Shown: piece after piece, positions 12,216 to 22,535 of the stretch
How the letters are laid out: each line of letters opens with the position of its first letter
How positions within the stretch are numbered: the first letter of the stretch is position 1
From: Coriolopsis trogii
Taxonomy: Eukaryota; Basidiomycota; Agaricomycetes; Polyporales; Polyporaceae
Assembly: GCA_020543525.1 (NCBI GenBank)
Contig: JAHYIO010000042.1
Span: forward strand, 496,001 to 560,000
DNA length: 64,000 nt
Reading direction: 5' to 3'
Made by a program: the position numbers and the translations under genes
Notes under the pieces: generated by a model
What the model was told of the DNA's origin: nothing
The model's database searches: none
What the model saw: the letters and a program-made list of their open reading frames with translations, nothing else

Positions 12216-12848
12216 ATCGAGCAATGGGCCGACGCCAGGGTACGTGCTAATCCGTAAAGGTGGGGATAACGCGATGCCTCTCAGACCGAAGAGCTAGGAC
12301 TGATTCATTGTGCTCAGATCAGCGACCGGATCTCACGACACGCTCTCGCCATTATATTGCTTCAGTGAGCATGTGTAAGTCGGCTCACTTTTTTCGTCCA
12401 CGGGAAGATGTTTAGAGTTGTGGACAGTAAATGAACATCACCGCGTTCTGGTTTCCCCCTCCCTGCGACCTGCGACTTCCGATACTCATCGCTCGGTTTC
12501 GCCTCGCGTCTCGCGTCTCGTGTCTCCCGTTCCTCTCTCTTTCTATCTCCTCTCCTCTTGTCCCCTCGTTCACGTTTGCCGGACTCGCCCTTCCACCTCG
12601 CATTGTCAGTCCCAGCGGCAGGACTCCTCAGCGGTGAGTGGCAACGTCAGGGAGGGCCGAATGTACGACAGCTCTCATCCACCTCAAATCCACCCATACG
12701 CATGAATACAGACCAGAATGATTATATGTGTAACATCGTAGCAACAGACTGGATGAGGAGTGAACGCTAGGTAAGCTAGGAGGTGCATATGAGTTCTATA
12801 CAGGTGGTGAGAAACGAGTAGGGATTAACCGGAGCTCACGGAACTAGC

Positions 12849-15555
12849 CTAATACCTGCTACGCTTGGACGATGAAGCCTTGGGTTCAGGGAGGTCGGCA
12901 AGCTTTCGCTTCGCACTGGCTCGTGACGACATGTGAGGTGACTCGGCACGCGCCCTAGGTACCGGTGCTTCGAAACCTTCGTCTACCACCCTACCCTCAG
13001 GCTCACCGTCTTCCTCACGGTCCTCTTCGTCTTCGGCCTCGCCCTCCTCCGCGTCCTCGTATTCCTCCTCTTCGTCTTCCTCCTCCGCCTTGTCTTCCTC
13101 CCCGTCTTCCGCCTCCTCATCGTCATCGGACGTGTCCAGACGTTGAACATTACGGGCGTTCGTATTCTGGTCCGCCGTTTTCTCCAGCTCCGCCAAGGGA
13201 AGAGGCGTCTTGACGTACTTCATAAACGCATTCGCCATTGCCGAGTGACCGACCAGCTTTTCAGCCAATCTCAATCTCTCCGTCTCATCAACGAGCGATC
13301 CGAATGACTGAGCTGGAGTATCGACGCTATCATCATACGATAAGGTTGCGGAATCAAGCTCATCGAACTCGGCCACCGTCAGCTCTGTCAAGACAGAGTC
13401 GTTCGGAGTTGGGGAGGTTGCGCGATCAGTAGGTATGGAATCGGCGGCGTAGTGGGCCTTGAACCAAGATAAGAGTTTGTCGAGGAGGGAGTTGAGGGGA
13501 TGTTGTTGACGGGCGGCAGGCCAAATGAACTTCAGCCTGGCCAGATCAGGATCTTGGCGACCGTTATATGGAACAAGGTCTATGTACCCCGACACCATGG
13601 CGTCTCGCTTGGCGCGACCACAGCGGTCTCCCTTCTCATTTTGGGTGGCACCTTGGAAGTAGTCTTGGATGAAGGTTCCGACAGAGTCGCTGTTGAGGTT
13701 ATGGGGAAGAAAGCGAATGGCGTAGTAGATGAGGACATGGAAGACGGATTCCAATTCGTCGGGAATGACAACGACCCTTCCGGGTTCGTCTTGAATGTGA
13801 GCAGAGAGAAACGCCCATGTGCCCTGGAGAGAATATTTGTTGAATCTCGTGGTAGCGATATGGAAATAGCGTATACTCGGACTCACCGTACGTTCCGGCT
13901 GTCTGGGCACAAGCTCATCGTCTGTGCGCTTGGAAAGCTCCCAGTCGGTGAGCAGGCCACCCCAGACGTTCCTACCGTTCTGTTCCCTCTCGTACAGGAG
14001 AATGTTCCCTGAACTAATATCGCGATGTATGAAGCCCTCCTTGAAGGCGCTTTCGTGGGCTACAGAGCATGAATCAGCATTGAGACGAACGGATAAGTGA
14101 GACCACGCACCCAGTACAGTGTGCAGCAATGCTAAGACAAGCTGACCGCTACCGCGGAACTCTGACAATCGCTTGCCAACTTCAACGACAACCATGCGGT
14201 AATGCTGGTGCGACTTGAGAGGCGACGGACGACCTTTGACGAGGTCTTGCCACTTCAATGCCGAGAGCGTTTGTTGCCCGGTGAGGTCACCATGGCACAC
14301 CAAAGTCGGAACGTAGCGAACGTGCGCATCGTTCAAGGCCTTCAGCGTTTCTCCCTCCTTCATGATGCCGATGTGCAATACGCGCCAGGCGTCCTTGAGG
14401 TATTGGGTGTCTCCGAGCTCACCGTCGTCCTTGATGGCTATAGCGATGTAACCGCGAGTCCCGCGTCCCCTCACTCCAGGAGCCGCGAAGTTCGGATCTC
14501 CGACGACGTATTCGCAGACCTTGCCACCCTCTAACTCGTTGTATACCTTGACCTTCCACCACACCTTGTCCTCCAAAGATTCTAGCAAGAGCTTATTGAC
14601 ATGAGCGTTGCGACTGTTGGGCGCAGGGGCTTCATTCTTCAGCTGCTTGATTTTCTTGTGGATCTTCTTGGCAAGCTTTGTCCGGAGGTCAATACGCTCA
14701 ACGGAGGTGTCGTGACCGCGGTCCGCCCTACTCATCCTGGAGTACCGCCAGAAGAAGTCCTGGAGCATCCACTGCCCCTCGACTTTCTTATTGCCCCGTG
14801 CGTAATTGATGCGCTTGGTAGCGAAGACACCGGAGCGGTCGATTCGAACGATGCGTGCGTAGGAGCCGAAAAAGATGACCATGAACTGATGCGTACGGTG
14901 CTGGTGCCTGAAGACGAGTTCTGCATAGGAGAGTAGTTGCCCAAGGTTTCTCTTGCGGTCTTTCGCTGTCGGCTCCCCATCTGGTTTATTGTCGTCGAAC
15001 GGATCGAGGCAGGTACGGCTCTTGCACTCGATGACAATCTCCACTGATGACCAATGGGGATCAGCGACCTTCGACTTGCTCCCGTCTTCGTGGGTCTTGT
15101 TCCGGAGGCGTGGGCGTCGAGCTTTGGGATACATTCCCAAGTCGGGAGCGAGGAGCGAATCCAAAGACCGGTCGCCTTGATGAGGTGTTGCGACGAAAGT
15201 GTAACCAGGGCATGCGCCTTCGTTCAGTGTCGCAGGCTAGATATTTTCTTAGTCCAACTGCCAGTAAAGCGGTAATATAGACGTCGATACTACTCACAAT
15301 GTCGACGTACATATCGATCTCTGTTGCAGACTTCTCCCAGTTCAAGAGTCCCGACGGCATGGGCGCGTCTGGATCTTCCGGGACGAACGTGTCCATAAAC
15401 GACTTGTAGGTGATGGTCGCGATCTTCCCGTGCATCTCGTTGTACAGCTCCCGTCGATTCTCCTGGTAGTCTGGTTTGATGTCGGGGTCTGCCTTGGAGC
15501 GAAGACACTTGGAAGGAGAGTCAGACCCAACAGCTTGTGAGGCAACGCGAGACAT
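12849..15555 (-). CDS. FunK1-type fungal protein kinase B
   Basis: Four exons: 15298-15555, 14111-15236, 13887-14059 and 12849-13823, 843 residues. The start MSRVASQAV matches the start of kinase D (MSRNVSQAL). The N-terminal half has PDLGMYP, VEIVIECKS and GQLLSYAEL (the D, E-x-K and Q-x-x-x-Y positions). The kinase half has GRGTRGYIAIAI, HRDISSGNILL and TDWELSK. A long Glu/Asp-rich tract (DDDEEAEDGEEDKAEE and onward) precedes a basic tail SSRASAKRKLADL...SKRSRY, probably a nuclear signal. Introns 2 (51 nt) and 3 (63 nt) are multiples of three without stops, so the gene reads as one long open frame from 15164; the splice signals and the paralogues support removing them. Its mirror B' has lost its start codon, making this the better copy. 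Confidence 0.85.
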
Positions 15556-15664
15556 AGCAGAGACACGAATGCGTAAACAGCAGAGTTGTTTAGGGGATGG
15601 TGGGGAGAGAGGAAGCTCTGGTAGGGCAGAACTGGAAAACGAACATACCTCGAACGCGTGTTCT

Positions 15665-15895
15665 TATAGGGAGGGTCGGAGATTTGGTTACGAATGTTAA
15701 ACGCTGACACAAAGAAGGCTATTGTGGGCTGGATGCGGAAGGAGAGGATTGTGGCTTGCAATGGCGTAGTGGTGGCCTAAGCACGACGGGGTTGAAGCGA
15801 CAAGCGCTGTACCACCGTGACATTGCTCGCCAACAGCACGTGTTCGCGTAACCAACGGCTTTGCCCCTCCTTTGTCTCCTGACTCACTCCTGTCC
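15665..15895 (-). promoter_or_regulatory. Shared FunK1 upstream module (kinase B copy)
   Basis: Begins about 110 bp upstream of the kinase B ATG. The block CCGCATCCAGCCCACAAT lies at 15721-15738 on the minus strand, followed by a TTTGTGTCAGCGTTTAAC block, TAACCAAATCTCC and a CCTATAAGAACACGCG element near 15655-15670 that may serve as TATA box. The distal GGTTACGCG block near 15845 is also shared with the D upstream region. Confidence 0.6.
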
Positions 15896-16628
15896 GGAAG
15901 AAGCTTCATCTCCGTTGAGCATAGCCAAAGTACCACAAAGACTCTGATCTGCGGCCATACTACAGGGGGGGCGTTGAGTCGGGAGCTCCCTGAGTACAAG
16001 GCGCTACGCGGGCATGTGGCTGTGCAACACCTCTGGTTAGGCTCTACCACCACCAGGAAGAGCGACACATCTTTGTTGCCTCGAGTAGGAGTCGTCAGGC
16101 TAGTAAACGGGCCCCCCAGAATTTGGTGAGGAGTAGCGGCCCTCGAGAGGAGATATCATGAGATGCGTGACAGTCGTAACGTGCCAGTTACAGCGCACCT
16201 GGTGAAGATGCAATGTGTATGCAAACCTATCAAGTATGACGACTGTCTCATTTTCATATGGTGGACATCAAGTGGACATTGTTGGGCTTTCCCTACATAA
16301 TTACCATGTCCCAGAAATCGGAGGTTCGTTCACAAATATATGGTGAGATGCTCGGCGGCATCGGTAAGAGGTCAAGAAGGGATCTACTAATTCTCCGGAA
16401 TCTAGTCATCATCGGGCGGCACGTAGTCGGCGCCTTCAAGATCACTCTAGAAGTGCGAGGACAAATAAGAGGCGACCCTGTGCTCGAGTCAATGAGACAC
16501 GTCGGTGAGGACTCGCTACGGACGCCATATCGGCAACCTTCACGTTGGACATCTGAAAGCCAAAACCGTACTGAGTCAGTCTGCTTCTCTGATAATCAAA
16601 CTGACTACCAAACTCGATCAAATCCACT
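15896..16628. other. Intergenic between kinase B and E
   Basis: I see no gene. In the right arm the corresponding interval holds kinase D, so this is where the two arms differ in content. Weak similarity to the E' 3' flank persists near 16560-16628. Confidence 0.5.
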
Positions 16629-18089
16629 TCAGTACGCATAAGCGAATTCGGAGGACATGGATCCATCTTCTCCACCGGATACTTCCCCCTCCACATCTTC
16701 GTCGGTCGAGCCAGGGGAATCCTCCAGCCCTGCGCCGAGCGAACGGACCTCCTCCAATAGTCGATCGCGCGCAGGGTTGTCGTTGAGTATGATGCGAGAC
16801 GCAAGATTTTCGACCACCGGGCGGGAGAGACATGCGGCGTGCAGCAACGTTGCCATCGTGCGATACGCCGAGGGTATATCCAAGACCGTATCCTCGAGCA
16901 TGCGAACTTCGCCCTCGAACGCAGCACCGACGCCCACTTCCTTGACGACGGAGGGCAGCGACAGAAAGGACGCAACCAGACTGACGTCCGAATCGTCTCC
17001 GGAGGAGATCGCCGCAGACACAAGGGTGGACACGACCTGTTGCTTGTATATAGGTCTGAGCGAAAGGAAGTGCGCTTCGGCTGATGGGAGGCTTCTCTGA
17101 GTAAGAAGGGAGCGAACGCAGCACGCCCTTTCCTCCACTTGGTGCGTGGGCGGAGCAGCGGGTGTCGCAGGCGGCGAAGAGACGTCGATAACGGGAATCT
17201 CGTCGATGTGATCGTGGATGTGGAAACCGTATGCCTCGCTTCTATGCATGTCGCAGCCGAACGCGTCTTTGGGCTTGGGGTACAAACACTGGTCCAGCAG
17301 GCTCTGTATACACATTCATATGTAAGTTGGTGACCCAACGCAACGCGAGAAAGAGGAAAGACAGACCATCAGTGTGTAGCGTATCTTCAAGGATAGGGAG
17401 TCTTCTTCCAGGAGCTCTTCAATGTGGTCCACAAGGCGCAGAGCATCGATAATGTGGGACGCCTCGGTAGAAGTCACGAACCGTCGTATCATCTGGGATA
17501 GTACCGTGCAATGCACATTGGAGTCGTTGGCAGTCTCCTGGAACAGCTTCTCAATGGTGTCTTGGACGTCGTTGCAGGTCAGGACACCATGCACGACAAG
17601 TTCACCCGCGAACGATGAGAGAGCCTGCGCGTGTTCTTCCCGACCGTTGCGCAGCGCCACCGCCAGCTCCTCGAGCAGGACGACCCGTACGTTGGTAGGG
17701 AGGGAAAAGGTGGGGTCTGGAAGGTAGTATGGGTCAACGCTCCGCCAGCGCAAACTCTCTCCTTCGGATTCATCCGCCGCTCGCTGCATCATTCGCGCAT
17801 AGAGCTCCGCCCGGACACCGTCTGCCACACACCTCCGTACGACCATTCTGGCGCAGGTTTCGAACAAGTCCAGATTTCCGGTTCTCTCCATCCTCACTGC
17901 GAGCGCGGCGAATCGGTCAGCGATGCGGTCGATGTTTCCTGGAGTCACCTTGTTCAGCAGCCCACAGAGCGTCCGGCTCATGACCACCCTATCCATCTCC
18001 AGACTCCACGGCCTCCATCGTGCGTTCTGGAAGCCTGGCGAAGTGCGAACCCGAGGTGTCGTTGGGGATTGCAAAAATCGGGATGTCAT
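16629..18089 (-). CDS. Compact eIF4G-like MIF4G-MA3 protein E
   Basis: Two exons, 17367-18089 and 16629-17303, giving 465 residues. LCGLLNKVTPGNIDRIADRF (about residues 35-55) matches the MIF4G signature of translation factor eIF4G. The HEAT-like segments continue to about residue 240 (GELVVHGVLTCNDVQDTI; DALRLVDHIEELLEEDSL). Residues about 295-400 (VVSTLVSAAISSGDDSDVSLVASFL and following) resemble an MA3 domain. Both domains bind eIF4A in eIF4G. The long N-terminal region for poly(A)-binding protein and eIF4E is missing, so it is far shorter than eIF4G and may compete with or modulate it; that is inference. CWC22-type proteins share the architecture, but the motif fits eIF4G better. The intron donor is GTCTGT. 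A further open frame of 120 codons overlaps the 5' end, so the start could lie upstream. Confidence 0.7.
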
Positions 18090-18315
18090 GCAGAAGAGAT
18101 CGAAGTTGTGTGTTGGAGCGGAGACGGGGGAGACGGAAGGAGGGGAAGACCGAACGCTCGACGGGCATACCCTCAAAAGCGTGAGCACAATGAAAGTTAC
18201 GCCGACGCGTCAAACCGTGTACGTGCATTGTACCACGCGCCCAGTCGATGTGAACCGAACCCGCAGAGTCGCAACTGAGAGAGAGAGAGAAATGAAGAGA
18301 AGCATGGCACTTACG

Positions 18316-18711
18316 CTCACCGTGGCGCATATGGCATCCGTAGTCGCTCATAAGTGACTACGGGCGGCGCCGGATACGCCGGACCCGGACACGTTGCAAC
18401 CAAATGAAACATCTCCGCAGTCAGCCCCCGCGAAGCTGTACACACTCTTTGGCCTCGTCTCCCAGTTCCCCGCGTCGCAGTAGAGTCTGACTGACTAAAT
18501 CGGAGAAATTTTGCATCAGGTTACCAGGATCCACACCCGCAGACGATGAGGATGTGTACGACATGGAGAGCTTGCTTCGCTAGACACTAGGTCCAACACA
18601 TCGCGAATACTTGGTACACAGTAGGTTAGAGCACTCGGAATACAGATGATACAGGAAGAAAACCGCACCACCAACGCAGAACGATTCCGCATGGCGGTAA
18701 GACAGCCCAGA
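18316..18711. other. Intergenic, inner repeat edge
   Basis: Between the divergence point of the inverted repeat and the 3' end of the DUF1917 gene. A (GA)n run at about 18276-18290 sits just inside the repeat edge. No gene seen. Confidence 0.5.
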
Positions 18712-20596
18712 CTACGCGCGTCCGCGTCCCCGCTTCTTCTTGGGGCCCTCGTCTTCTGATTCGTCGCTTTCCTCCTCAACCTTACGCTTCTTTTGCGCAG
18801 CACCTTTCTTGCTCTTGACTTCCGCTTTGCGCGCCGCTTCGCCACCTTCCTCGTCCTCGTCATCGTCCGAGCCAAACGCATCCTCTGCAGCCTTCTTCTT
18901 GGCAATAGGCTTCTTCCCCTTCGCCACCTTAGATGGTGCAGCAGCGGGCTTTTCGGGCTCCTTCTGTGTCCCTTCATTCTCCTCTTCGTCCTCGGACGCG
19001 AACGGGTCGTCGGCGCCAGCCTTCTTCTTGAGTTTCGGCTTGGGCTTCGCCGTCGCCTTCTTCGCGGCAGCCTCCTCCGTCGCGGCGGCCTTGGCGTTGT
19101 TCAGTTCGGAAAAGTACTCGTCTTTCAGTTGCTGTGCGATGCCACTTGGACGTGAGATGATGAAGATATCACCGTTGGGCGCCTAGCGCTCGTACCTTAA
19201 TCTCCGTGTCCTTCATGAGGGCTGTGTTCTTCCAGACCTGCGCAGGGCGGGGATCAGTGTTAGATGTCCGTCAACGAGCGAGAACAGGTCATGATCCTCA
19301 GGTCCGCATGTTCTCCTCGGCGGACTTACCGTTGACGAGACGCCGCTGGGGTGTTTGCTGTCAAGACCTAGGCAATGGGCGCGAGCAGATGGGATGGGTC
19401 AGCGCCAGCGCGGTAAATGATGATGTGGTTTTGGCACGCACCGATGGAGGTGTATAGATTCGTCTTCACTCCCATGAGATTCACGCCGTGGTTGCGGAGC
19501 AACACCTTCATCACCTGTCGTTTTCCCCGTGTCAGTCACAGCAGGACCGCTGGAAGATGACCACTCGGAATGTGTACCTCCGTGACACGGGCTTCGTCGT
19601 ATGCGTCCGGCAAGTAGACGCATATCAGATGAGAGTAGTTGGACGTGTCGTTTTGCGGGCTCGTTGCCACTTTGGCGAGGAAGGCGCTCGTGGATGCGAG
19701 CGGTCCTGTCACGAGCGAGTCTGTACAAGGAGTTGAGATCGCTACAGCATGACATTGACGGGCAATGAAGCGCACTGGCGAGGGAGCTCCATATCATGTC
19801 TACCTTGTCGGGCGGCGCGAAGATGAGCCTGAGAGAGTCTGGTGAGTGACAACCAGCTCACGAACGGGTCAACAGTCACCATTTCCCTGAAACATAGTTA
19901 TGCTTGACAGATATCTCCTTCAGCTTTTCTGTCGCTTGTTGTTGTACCTGGAGAGATGTTAGTATGAGTTTACAAGGCAACGAAGCCTTCAGTACCTCTT
20001 CGCGTAGCTCCTTTTTGCTCTTCAACCCCTTCTTCTTGTTCGCGCGCACTGGAATCGAGTCATCATTCTAACCGATGTAGATGTATTGTCAGAACGAGTC
20101 AGATACCAGTCATTGGGGTTAGCGAGAGACTAAGAAACAAGCATTGAATACAACAATGCTCCCGTACCTGTATTGCTTGCACGCGCTCCGTGACCTCGGA
20201 CACTAGCAGGACCACATTCAGTGTTGATTCCGAGCTCTGAAAGGAAAGATACCCACAGTACGCGGTGGCCTCCGCAATCGCAGCCTCCGCGTTCTCTTCT
20301 TTAGGATGTTCATGCTTCCCACTCACCCACAGCCACTGACAACGACAGCAAATGACAGGTCAGCACCGCCTGCGGTTAGGGATGCGACAGAAGCGAACGC
20401 ACAGGCTTGGTGCCATCGTTTTGGACCATTGACGGCTTGTACTGCAGGTATGCGAGGCAGTCAGTAAAAGCGGTGGTTGACGTGTGGTATCGTTGTAAAT
20501 ACGAACCTTTGCCAAGAAGTCCTGCAGGGTGACGTCCGAAGTCGGAGTCCACTGGTACTGGTAGCCCTCGGGGGCAGTGTCTTCATCTTTGCCCAT
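18712..20596 (-). CDS. DUF1917-type (C11orf68/BLES03-like) protein
   Basis: Eleven exons with consistent phases: 20507-20596, 20403-20441, 20168-20335, 19996-20067, 19880-19947, 19776-19828, 19578-19720, 19442-19514, 19330-19367, 19196-19237 and 18712-19131, for 401 residues. The core shows KPWLWVSG, VSGKWLIFAPPDKVDMIWSS, SHLICVYLPDAYDEARVTE and LMGVKTNLYTSIG, typical of the DUF1917 family, whose biochemical role is not established. The last 130 residues form an unusual tail of alternating Lys-rich and Asp/Glu-rich blocks ending PKKKRGRGRA, suggesting a nuclear location in this lineage. The gene is single-copy in the window and lies in the spacer just inside the left arm. Confidence 0.75.
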
Positions 20597-21661
20597 GTTC
20601 TCTGAATGGTACTACTGGAAATGGAAGAAGCACTTTGAGACTTGATTGCTGCAGCTGGTGGGTGAGTGTCAGGAACGAGTGGCGAATAGGCGCTGTAAGG
20701 CGCGTCGCGTCGCGTTATTTGGCCATGTTTATGTCTATGCGCGTCACTGATCTCGCCAGTAAATCGCTGATGTTAAGTACATGTACAGGTTACCGTAGAA
20801 GTTTTGCTGCATGACCGTCAAACAAATCCTTCGTCGTAGCACGCAAGGGCAGAGAAGAAAACGAGGTCCGAGAAATGCGAGCTGATAAGACAGTGACCAA
20901 GCGCGATGGTGCTAATCCAGCCACTGGAGACGTCAGATAGTGGCGACGACATTAACGGCTCGCCAATGACGATCGATGCAGTTGGAGGCACCGTCCCCCT
21001 ATCAGCAAGCGAACCAGCGAACCAGCTTCCTCCAAGATCCGGGACCAAGGCCCAGGCTGAGTGCTAAACGTGTCTCGCCGCTTTGAAGATCTCTCGAGTC
21101 GGCAAGCCGAGGCGGGTCGAACATTCGCATTGGAACGAACACGGACCATACCCGGGATCAGAATCTTGAGATGTGTCGCCATCCTCCTCGCTCAATCAAG
21201 ACCACACCTGCCAGGCCGTTGGAGACTGGGTCCGGCTCTCCGAGACGCACGGCGCGCCCAATACTTCCGGCGCAACTGGACGTCTTGTGATGGAGATCCG
21301 GCGGTCTTCAGAGCAGCGATACGTCGTGTGTGAGGTTGAGACCGATGACGGTGTAACGTAAGAAGTGGACCTATGGAAGAGCTTCCTTCCTCTATACATT
21401 CTCGGTCAAGATGATCATATCCCACGCAGCGTGTGGTTTCTTCTGACAACGCCTTTCTTCACAGTGAATACATCGCCAAGTAGTGGCTACAAGGCAGAGC
21501 ACCGGCGAAAAGAGCAACTAAGGAGGGCACAGCACCTACGATAAAAGCTGTTATAGCGTCAGCGACCGAGGCACAACACAAAAGCGAGCGCAACTCACAA
21601 TGAGCAACTAACATTACAGCACGAGCGTGTACGTCAAAACAACCGCGAACCACCACCATCA
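20597..21661. other. Intergenic
   Basis: Upstream of the DUF1917 gene and downstream of FCF1. Short open frames on both strands are not supported by splice structure or recognisable motifs. I see no gene. Confidence 0.5.
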
Positions 21662-22535
21662 TCATACCGGTGCACCCTGGTCAGGCAACCGTTCGATCGC
21701 ATACCGACGGCGCACGATGTACATAAGCGGCACCCCAGGAATCTTCCGTATCCTCCGTCGCAGCTCGCGATCGCACGTCGCCACGATGTAGCACTTGTGC
21801 GAGGTCACGCGCTGGACGAGGCAGTCGTCCGCGTAGGTGCCAATATGCGAGCACGCCAGCCGCTCGAACCGCGGATCTCGCGCGACTCTGGTTGGCGGAC
21901 GGTCTCGTGTCAGCGGGCGGGGGCCTCCGGCATGGGGCTGGAGAATGTAGACACGCACCTAAGCGCGACGCGATACCGATGTCCGAGCTTCTCCAGCTCC
22001 GCCATCACGCAGTCCGTGACGCAAGGGATGCCTTGGGGGCCGTCATCATGAGACCGGGCACGGGTGGGGCTTCTGGGCGGAGAGAGTACTCACATTTGGC
22101 GTACAGACAGTCCATCATGCCGCTGATGAGCTCCAGCTTGTTCTGAAGGCTAAAGTTTATGAAGTTGGTGTCGATGAGCACCCTGTATGGTGGTACGAGC
22201 GCTGTATTGTGTTGGAGGAAGAGCGAAGAGGCGACTTGTGGACTGCACACATGATGTGAGTGCCGACCGAGGACAAGAGGAGAGTTCTTGACGTACGCTC
22301 GTTTCACTAGCTTCTCCTTCTCCATCTCCTCCTTCTGCTTTTGTTTCAATTGATTCTCCTTCCTGAGTTGATGTCAGACAAAGGGCCACGACGCGGGGAC
22401 GGAGCACGCACAATCGGATGTCCTTGGGGTTCAGCATGCGCTTCACAGCGGCGAACTTGCGGGTCTTTTTCGCCTTCACCTGTAAGCACAGTATTCGTTA
22501 TTGCTTTCTCATTCAACCGCATTCCGACTTACCAT
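21662..22535 (-). CDS. FCF1: rRNA-processing PIN-domain endonuclease Fcf1/Utp24
   Basis: Six exons: ATG alone at 22533-22535, then 22412-22479, 22297-22362, 22094-22242, 21959-22031 and 21662-21887, giving 194 residues, the usual family length. The protein starts [21 protein letters not shown] and shows [54 protein letters not shown] and ends [10 protein letters not shown], an unmistakable Fcf1 match. The acidic residues of the PIN active site (DTN, DD, TCD) are present. Fcf1 is a nucleolar component of the small-subunit processome and cleaves pre-rRNA at early sites around the 18S 5' end. The first coding exon holds only the start codon, with the GTAAGT donor directly after it. Confidence 0.95.

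Larger units (their letters stand above)
3150..18315. repeat. Left arm of giant imperfect inverted repeat
   Basis: Reading outward to inward, every gene of this arm has a mirror partner on the opposite strand: kinase A/A', SAP-like F/F', MIF4G pseudogene on both sides, kinase B/B' and MIF4G-MA3 E/E'. Intergenic DNA is also shared, for example around 7140-7800, 9360-10320 and 11800-12850. Divergence is uneven. F and the 7.1-9.5 kb stretch are almost identical to the partner, while the outer 3' flank and the 3' half of kinase A differ clearly. Inner homology fades near 18310, about 220 bp beyond the E start codon. Compared with the right arm it lacks one FunK1 gene (D). Boundaries are by eye and good to about 50 bp. 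Confidence 0.85.

Noticed and set aside
12849..15164. Single uninterrupted 771-codon kinase B reading frame
   Set aside because: It reads through two introns that happen to be multiples of three without stops; paralogues A, D, C and A' show these are introns.
16657..17100. Plus-strand frames opposite gene E, such as a Ser/Pro-rich 147-codon frame
   Set aside because: Mirror-image translation of the E C-terminal exon; E has domain support.
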